A stretch of DNA of 59,564 nt from Thiohalobacter sp. (lineage in GTDB: Bacteria > Pseudomonadota > Gammaproteobacteria > DSM-19610). How positions within the stretch are numbered: the stretch's first letter is position 1; every line of letters starts with the position of its first letter. Below the pieces are notes generated by a model that was not told the origin of the DNA, searched no databases, and saw only the letters and a program-made list of their open reading frames with translations. The stretch spans positions 1 to 59,564 of the forward strand of contig JALSRZ010000078.1 of NCBI GenBank assembly GCA_026984515.1. Direction: 5' to 3'. Both the position numbers and the translations under genes were made by a program. Shown here one piece after another: positions 54,999 to 59,564 of this stretch.

Positions 54999-55847
54999 TT
55001 ATTCCGGTGCCCGCTGACCCCGGAAGTCGATCAACAGGCGTGCACGCAGTTTTTTTATCAAATGGCGTACAAATAACACCAGCAACAGCGAAATTGCCAC
55101 CATCTCGAGGAATTCCTCCAGCGATTTGGCAAAATGCCGGACGGTATAGGCACTCAGACCGAACGCTTCCCGGATCCAGACCTGGATATTCCATGCGTGC
55201 TCATCGTCCAGCCCTTCGATAAAATCGAGCCCGACCGCCACCGCCATGAAAACCGGTGCAAGCAACAACAGTAAGCGCCCCTGCCGGTCGCGGATTTCCC
55301 GCAGCAGGAACACCACCATAAACAGTCCCGCCGCAGCCAGCAGCGGCAGCATCACCAGTTGCCATTCATAGCTGGGGAACAGTTCCTGCAGGCGCGCGGC
55401 CAGGCCCGACGCATCACCGGGGTCCACGGACTCGCTCAGCTCGGAGAACACCGAACCCATGCGTTCATGTATTTTCGCACCGTCGTCTGCCGACATGTAC
55501 GTAAAAAACCCGGCCAGAAAACCCCATGCCAGCTGTACACCACGCCTCTCACCCCGGCTGCGGCTGACCAGGAAAATCACCCAGAGCACCAGGCCTGCGA
55601 CCAGCGTCTGGGAAACCATGAACCAGGTCGCCAGACCATCCTCGCGCGTGATATTGAACAGCCGTTGCAGCGGCCCCAGTTGCGTCAGCTCCGCGTAGTT
55701 CACCACGGCATCCAGCACGACAAACGCCAGTTCCACGCCAAGGCAAAAAACGAGAATGCGCCCGGGCAGATGCTCGCCGTTGAAAATGATCCGGGCTATA
55801 CCCGAACCATCCCCCGGCGCAGACTCGCCATGGTGCCGGCCATTCAT
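54999..55847 (-). CDS. multi-pass membrane protein, unknown function
   Basis: The 282-residue protein has about six hydrophobic segments (roughly residues 30-52, 77-97, 106-124, 162-182, 190-210 and 248-268). Conserved-looking polar stretches lie between them, including SADDGAKIHER and HFAKSLEEFLEM, which carry acidic residues next to or inside membrane segments. I do not recognise the family. ATG 55847 is chosen because the upstream extension is basic and atypical. It is convergent with the DUF1451 gene, 14 bases apart. Confidence 0.7.
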   Translation of the reverse strand: MNGRHHGESAPGDGSGIARIIFNGEHLPGRILVFCLGVELAFVVLDAVVNYAELTQLGPLQRLFNITREDGLATWFMVSQTLVAGLVLWVIFLVSRSRGERRGVQLAWGFLAGFFTYMSADDGAKIHERMGSVFSELSESVDPGDASGLAARLQELFPSYEWQLVMLPLLAAAGLFMVVFLLREIRDRQGRLLLLLAPVFMAVAVGLDFIEGLDDEHAWNIQVWIREAFGLSAYTVRHFAKSLEEFLEMVAISLLLVLFVRHLIKKLRARLLIDFRGQRAPE

Positions 55848-56052
55848 CTCCCCTTTGCTCCTCCGCCCGCTACGCTGACATGAATTCTGCCACAAAGCCG
55901 CCGACGGATCATCGCAGCCTGCCGCCGGCTTGCGGCTGAAATATCGCCCGTATCCGGAACGCTGCTTGCCCCGTGCCCGCGATCGTTATACCATCGGCTG
56001 GCTATTTATGTGCGCCCAATAGCTTAAATAACAACCTCGAGGAGATTTACGG

Positions 56053-56535
56053 ATGAAAAAATGTTTGGCGGGTACAGTTCTTCTGATCGCATCATCGGCT
56101 GTTTTTGCAGAAGCACCCGGTGGCCCGGATTGCGGCTGGGGCAACATGCTGTTTGACGGCCAGTCCGGTGGCGGCCCACACTTTCTTGCCAGTACCACCA
56201 ATGGCACTTCCGGCAACAAGACCTTCGGCATGACCAGCGGCACCAACGGTTGCTCTACCGATGGCACGCTGACGTATGGCGGTAATGCCATGATCAATAC
56301 AGCGGCCATCATGGACGAATTTTCCGAAGACGTGGCACGCGGGCACGGTGACGCGCTGAATGCCGTGGCGGTCATGATCGGCGTTGAACAGCAGGACCGG
56401 GACACCTTCGCCCGGGTCATGCATGAAAACTTCACCACTATATTCCCGAGTGAGAACGTTACCGCCGAACAGGCGCTTTACTCGGTCAACGAGATCATGA
56501 AAAACGACCCGCTGCTGGCAAAATACGCGGTCTAG
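56053..56535 (+). CDS. DUF3015 family periplasmic protein
   Basis: The 160-residue protein has a signal peptide (about 1-19, ending VFA) and the DUF3015 body: GPDCGWGNMLFDGQSG, TTNGTSGNKTFGMTSGTNGC and LDEFSEDVARGHGDAL-type MDEFSEDVARGHGDALNAVA. The family is secreted and of unknown function; two cysteines (27 and about 67) could form a disulfide. GAGGAGA precedes the ATG. The gene ends in a clear intrinsic terminator. Confidence 0.9.
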   Translation: MKKCLAGTVLLIASSAVFAEAPGGPDCGWGNMLFDGQSGGGPHFLASTTNGTSGNKTFGMTSGTNGCSTDGTLTYGGNAMINTAAIMDEFSEDVARGHGDALNAVAVMIGVEQQDRDTFARVMHENFTTIFPSENVTAEQALYSVNEIMKNDPLLAKYAV

Positions 56536-56561
56536 TCTATCCGCACATCAAGCCGCAGGTG

Positions 56562-56597
56562 TGCCCTGCATCATTCCTGATGCGGGGCATTTTTTAT
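56562..56597 (+). terminator. intrinsic terminator after the DUF3015 gene
   Basis: TGCCCTGCATC (56562-56572) pairs with GATGCGGGGCA (56579-56589) around ATTCCT, 11 base pairs including one G-U, followed by a run of seven T. It is a classic rho-independent terminator. It ends only a few bases before the DUF4105 start at 56602. Confidence 0.85.
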
Positions 56598-56601
56598 TCC
56601 A

Positions 56602-58494
56602 ATGCAGACACTCCTCCCTGTTTTCCTGGTTCTCACCTGTGCACTCTGCACACCGGTACCGGCGCACGCCGGGCGGCAGGGCTATGTTGCGGATCTTCAG
56701 CAACGCTCTTTCGATAAAGACCTTTGGCAACAGGCGGAGTGGCTGAACCTGCTGCACTACAAACCGACCGGTTACATGCACAGGGGATTCATCAGCTCCG
56801 TTGACGATGCGAATTTCTTTTATGCCGCCGACGGGAAAACCAGTCCGCGACACGAGCTTATGGCAACGCTGGCGGCATTTTTCGTGGAACAACCCAACGG
56901 TAACGGACATGCACTATGCCGGTACCCGGCGCGCTTCAACTGGCTGGCGAAACAGCTTGAGATTGACGCAGCGCGGCTTCCGGCGGTTACCTGCAGCGAC
57001 TATACCGAATGGCGGGGACTGATACACGCCGGAAGCGTCACCATGGTGTTCCCCACCTACCAGCTCAACAGCCCGTCCTCCATGTTCGGTCATACCCTGC
57101 TGCGACTGGACCCCGCCAATGATGAAAACTGGTCTGACTGGCTTTCCTACGCGGTGAACTTCGGGGCCAACATCACCGACGACGATAACTCCGTGGCCTA
57201 CGCGTGGAAAGGACTTACCGGCGGTTACCCGGGGCTGTTTATCGTCACCCCCTACTTCAGGAAAATACAGGAATACAACCAGATCGAAAAACGCGATATC
57301 CAGGAGTACAAACTGAACCTGCGACCCGAAGAAGTCGAAACCCTGGTGACACACCTGTGGGAGCTGAAGGAAGTCAATTTTGACTATTACTTCTTTACCG
57401 AAAACTGTTCCTACCGGCTGCTGGAACTGCTCGAGGTCGCGCGACCGGGTACCGAGTTAACCGATGAATTCGTGGTAACCGCCATACCGGTGGATACGGT
57501 ACGCGCAGTGGAACGCGCGGGTTTTGTGGAAGGAACCTTTTTCCGGCCATCGCAGCAGACCATCGTAAAGCAGATGATCCGGGACCTGCCTGAGAGCGAT
57601 CAGGCTCGCCTGGAAAAACTGCTCGAGCAGCCCATTGACGAGCAGGACCCTGATTTTCACTCGCTGCCGGCCGCAAGGCAGCGGGTTTTGCTCGAAACCG
57701 CCTACAAGCTGCTACGGCTGCGCCAGACGCGCAAGGCACGCGATCCGCTGATTGCGAAAAAGAGCTACCGCTTACTGGCCATGATGAACCGCTACCCGCC
57801 CGGGAAAGCAGTGGAAATCGCGGCACCGGTCAGACCCGAAAACGGACATCACTCCAAACGTGTGACATTCGGCGCCCTGGAACGGCGCGGCAAATCCTGG
57901 ACCGAACTGGGGTTCAGGATGTCCTATCACAGCCTGGAGGACAACGAATCCGGTTACCTGCGCGGCGCACAGATCAATATCGCCAACATCGTGCTGCGCC
58001 GGAAAAACTCGTCCGGCACTGTCGTGGTCCAGCAGGCCGATTTTGCCGACATCTTTTCCCTGACGCCACGCAGCCGATTCTTCAAACCGATATCCTGGCG
58101 TGTACGCGGTGGACTGGAGCGCGTCTATTCGGACGACCAGGATCGGCCGGTCGCACATGTCTCCGGCGGCGGCGGCTATTCCTGGTCACTGCCTGGCGAT
58201 GGCATGGTCTATGCCCTGTTGACCGGGCGCCTTGAAGCCAATTCCACCTTCGATACCTGGGTCGAGCCTGCACTGGGCGCAGCAGCGGGTGGTCTTTACC
58301 ACAGTAAAATCGGAACCGGCCATGCAGAGTTCCATGCCGAACAGTTTGCCGGTGGAGAATATCGTCTCAAGTTCACCTTCATCCAGAACCTGGTGTTATC
58401 GAGGGATAACGCACTGCGCTTCAATTTCCGGCGTGAATGGCATGACGACCGGGATTTCAATGAAGTCGGACTGAGTTACCAGCACTTCTTCTAG
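56602..58494 (+). CDS. DUF4105 protein with likely outer-membrane barrel
   Basis: The 630-residue protein has a signal peptide (about 1-23, ending AHA). The central part contains LNSPSSMFGHTLLRL (His164) and FTENCSYRLLELL (Cys269). A histidine before the cysteine is the order seen in permuted papain/NlpC-like folds, which is my inference. From about residue 415 to the end the sequence alternates polar and aromatic residues in short strands and finishes in YQHFF. A terminal phenylalanine is the signal recognised by the BAM complex, so I predict an outer-membrane barrel bearing the enzyme-like domain. The start has no ribosome site because an intrinsic terminator lies in its place. It is followed after two bases by the lipoprotein hydrolase. 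Confidence 0.8.
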   Translation: MQTLLPVFLVLTCALCTPVPAHAGRQGYVADLQQRSFDKDLWQQAEWLNLLHYKPTGYMHRGFISSVDDANFFYAADGKTSPRHELMATLAAFFVEQPNGNGHALCRYPARFNWLAKQLEIDAARLPAVTCSDYTEWRGLIHAGSVTMVFPTYQLNSPSSMFGHTLLRLDPANDENWSDWLSYAVNFGANITDDDNSVAYAWKGLTGGYPGLFIVTPYFRKIQEYNQIEKRDIQEYKLNLRPEEVETLVTHLWELKEVNFDYYFFTENCSYRLLELLEVARPGTELTDEFVVTAIPVDTVRAVERAGFVEGTFFRPSQQTIVKQMIRDLPESDQARLEKLLEQPIDEQDPDFHSLPAARQRVLLETAYKLLRLRQTRKARDPLIAKKSYRLLAMMNRYPPGKAVEIAAPVRPENGHHSKRVTFGALERRGKSWTELGFRMSYHSLEDNESGYLRGAQINIANIVLRRKNSSGTVVVQQADFADIFSLTPRSRFFKPISWRVRGGLERVYSDDQDRPVAHVSGGGGYSWSLPGDGMVYALLTGRLEANSTFDTWVEPALGAAAGGLYHSKIGTGHAEFHAEQFAGGEYRLKFTFIQNLVLSRDNALRFNFRREWHDDRDFNEVGLSYQHFF

Positions 58495-58496
58495 TC

Positions 58497-59345
58497 ATGC
58501 GCATACTGCCCGCCATAACCGCCTTCCTCATGCTGCACGGCCTCAGCGGCTGCTCAGGTATTTTTTTCTTCCCGCAGAAAACCCTGGTACAGACACCGGA
58601 GCGGCTGCATCTTGACTACGAGGATGTCTACCTTGAATCCAGGGACAATCTCACCCTGCACGGCTGGTGGCTGAAAGCAAAGGCGCCGCTGCGCGGCACC
58701 GTCTATTTCCTGCACGGCAATGCCGAAAACATCAGCACACATATCCATAACGTGGCCTGGTTGCCTGACTGCGGCTACCAGGTCTTCCTGCTGGACTACC
58801 GCGGATTTGGCCATTCGCAGGGAAAAGCCACGCTGCCGGGCGCATTGCAGGATATCGCCACCGGATTTCAGTTTGTACTGGATAAGAACACCGGGCGGAA
58901 AAAACCGGTCTACCTGCTGGGCCAGAGCCTGGGCGCCAGCATGGCGATCTATTTTGCGGCCACCGACCCTGCGGCGAGGAAAAACCTGAGCGCTGTAATA
59001 AGCGATGCTGCCTTCACCCGCTACAGCGCCATTGCCCGTTACGCCACCTCGCAAAGCTGGCTGACCTGGCTGCTGCAGTACCCGGTATCCTGGAGTGTCA
59101 TACGCGGCTATGACCCGATCGACTATATCGCGGACATTGCACCGCTCCCGCTATTGCTGATCCACAGCAAAGACGACCAGGTCATACCTTATGCCTTTAG
59201 CCAGGAACTGCTGCAGGCTGCACAACCACCGAAAACCTTTCTGGCCACCAGCGGGCCACATACCGCCACCTTCAACGATCGCAAGAACCGGGAATTCCTT
59301 CTGCAGTTTCTTGCCAACACCGGGAAACAACCGCAGCCGCGGTAA
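58497..59345 (+). CDS. lipoprotein alpha/beta hydrolase
   Basis: The 282-residue protein starts with a lipoprotein signal, lipobox LSGC at residues 16-19, with Ser at +2, which favours the outer membrane. The alpha/beta hydrolase core has the nucleophile in LLGQSLGASMA (Ser144), an acid in HSKDDQVIP (Asp227) and His255 in GPHTATF. It looks like the Bem46/YfhR group. Substrate unknown; esterase or amidase activity on envelope material is plausible. It starts two bases after the DUF4105 stop, so the two are translated together. Confidence 0.88.
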   Translation: MRILPAITAFLMLHGLSGCSGIFFFPQKTLVQTPERLHLDYEDVYLESRDNLTLHGWWLKAKAPLRGTVYFLHGNAENISTHIHNVAWLPDCGYQVFLLDYRGFGHSQGKATLPGALQDIATGFQFVLDKNTGRKKPVYLLGQSLGASMAIYFAATDPAARKNLSAVISDAAFTRYSAIARYATSQSWLTWLLQYPVSWSVIRGYDPIDYIADIAPLPLLLIHSKDDQVIPYAFSQELLQAAQPPKTFLATSGPHTATFNDRKNREFLLQFLANTGKQPQPR

Positions 59346-59386
59346 CCTGCCGGCCGCCTCGCCGCGGAACCCGGTGAGCAGGCTAG
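59345..59386 (-). repeat. degenerate inverted partial copy of the 176-bp element
   Basis: The reverse complement of this stretch runs CTAGCC, CTCACCGGGTTCCG, CGAGGCGG, GGCAGGT in the same order as the first 50 bases of the 176-bp element, with a seven-base deletion and a few changes. It lies directly beside copy 2 in opposite orientation, so the two arms can pair into a large hairpin immediately after the hydrolase stop codon. Confidence 0.6.
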
Positions 59387-59562
59387 CCCGGATTTCTCAC
59401 CGGGTTCCGTAACGAGGCGGTGGCAGGTCGTGTGATCAGCGGCGTTCGCGACCAAGGGCCGCGCAGGCATAGTCGACACGATGTCGAGCAGCCCGACCGA
59501 GTGAACGCCGCTTAGCGCGCGGCATGACGCCGCCGCAGCAGGAAGTCGGTGAGAAATGCGGG
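59387..59562. repeat. 176-bp MITE-like foldback element, copy 2
   Basis: This copy has the same length and internal palindromes as the one at 40172-40347, differing at four positions (including CCCGG for CCCGC near its left end). Its left flank is CTAG (59383-59386); on the right the window ends after CT, which fits the same CTAR flank. The near identity shows recent spread within this genome. Confidence 0.8.
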
Positions 59563-59564
59563 CT

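Overview
The window reads as a chromosomal segment of a gammaproteobacterium. It carries the rpoE-rseABC-mucD-lepA-lepB-rnc-era-recO-pdxJ operon, the mla/his block, the kds/lpt/rpoN/hpf/pts block, and the leuS-lptE-holA-proA-nadD-rsfS-rlmH-maf-rng-yhdP run. Gene content and order resemble Chromatiales-type relatives, but the genus cannot be fixed from sequence alone. No rRNA, tRNA or CRISPR array was seen.

Layout. (1) 1-2950 is AT-richer accessory DNA: a GIY-YIG nuclease-like gene, an integron attC-like site, a frameshifted cassette ORF, a second compact attC-like site, two back-to-back type II toxin-antitoxin pairs, a gene scrap and an IS3-type transposase remnant. It looks like part of an integron cassette array (no integrase is in view) degraded by insertions. 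(2) 2952-6333, plus strand: two tandem DUF3592 membrane proteins, a small membrane protein, a periplasmic MliC/COG3650 fusion and a PAS-GGDEF diguanylate cyclase. (3) 6272-16855, minus strand: the sigma-E envelope-stress operon running through lepA, lepB, rnc, era and recO to pdxJ, with a recognisable sigma-E-type promoter. nadB is divergent (17031-18701). (4) 18720-25073, minus strand: acylphosphatase, hisC-hisD-hisG, ibaG and mlaB-D-E-F; mlaC and murA are missing from their usual slots. (5) 25140-37598, plus strand: yrbG-kdsD-kdsC-lptC-lptA-lptB, a sigma-54-like site, rpoN, hpf, ptsN, hprK, rapZ, EIIA, HPr, EI and mgtE. (6) 37648-40347: small, poorly known genes, darP, a SPOR gene and a 176-bp MITE-like element. 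(7) 40413-54342, minus strand: nit, yhdP, rng, maf, rlmH, rsfS, nadD, proA, holA, lptE and leuS. (8) 54466-59345: zinc-ribbon and membrane proteins, then an envelope cluster of DUF3015, a DUF4105 protein that looks like an outer-membrane barrel, and a lipoprotein alpha/beta hydrolase. It ends in a second copy of the 176-bp element.

How the genes work together. A large share of the window serves the cell envelope: lipid A/Kdo supply (KdsD, KdsC), LPS transport (LptA, B, C, E), phospholipid traffic (Mla), envelope stress (RpoE/RseABC/MucD), signal peptidase and YhdP. A regulatory phosphotransfer chain without sugar permeases (EI, HPr, EIIA-Ntr, EIIA-Man type, HprK, RapZ) sits beside rpoN. The most unusual observations are the attC-bearing left end, the 97-98% identical 176-bp foldback element present twice with CTAR flanks, the DUF3015/DUF4105/hydrolase cluster, the mla operon lacking mlaC, and a sigma-54-like promoter in front of rpoN.
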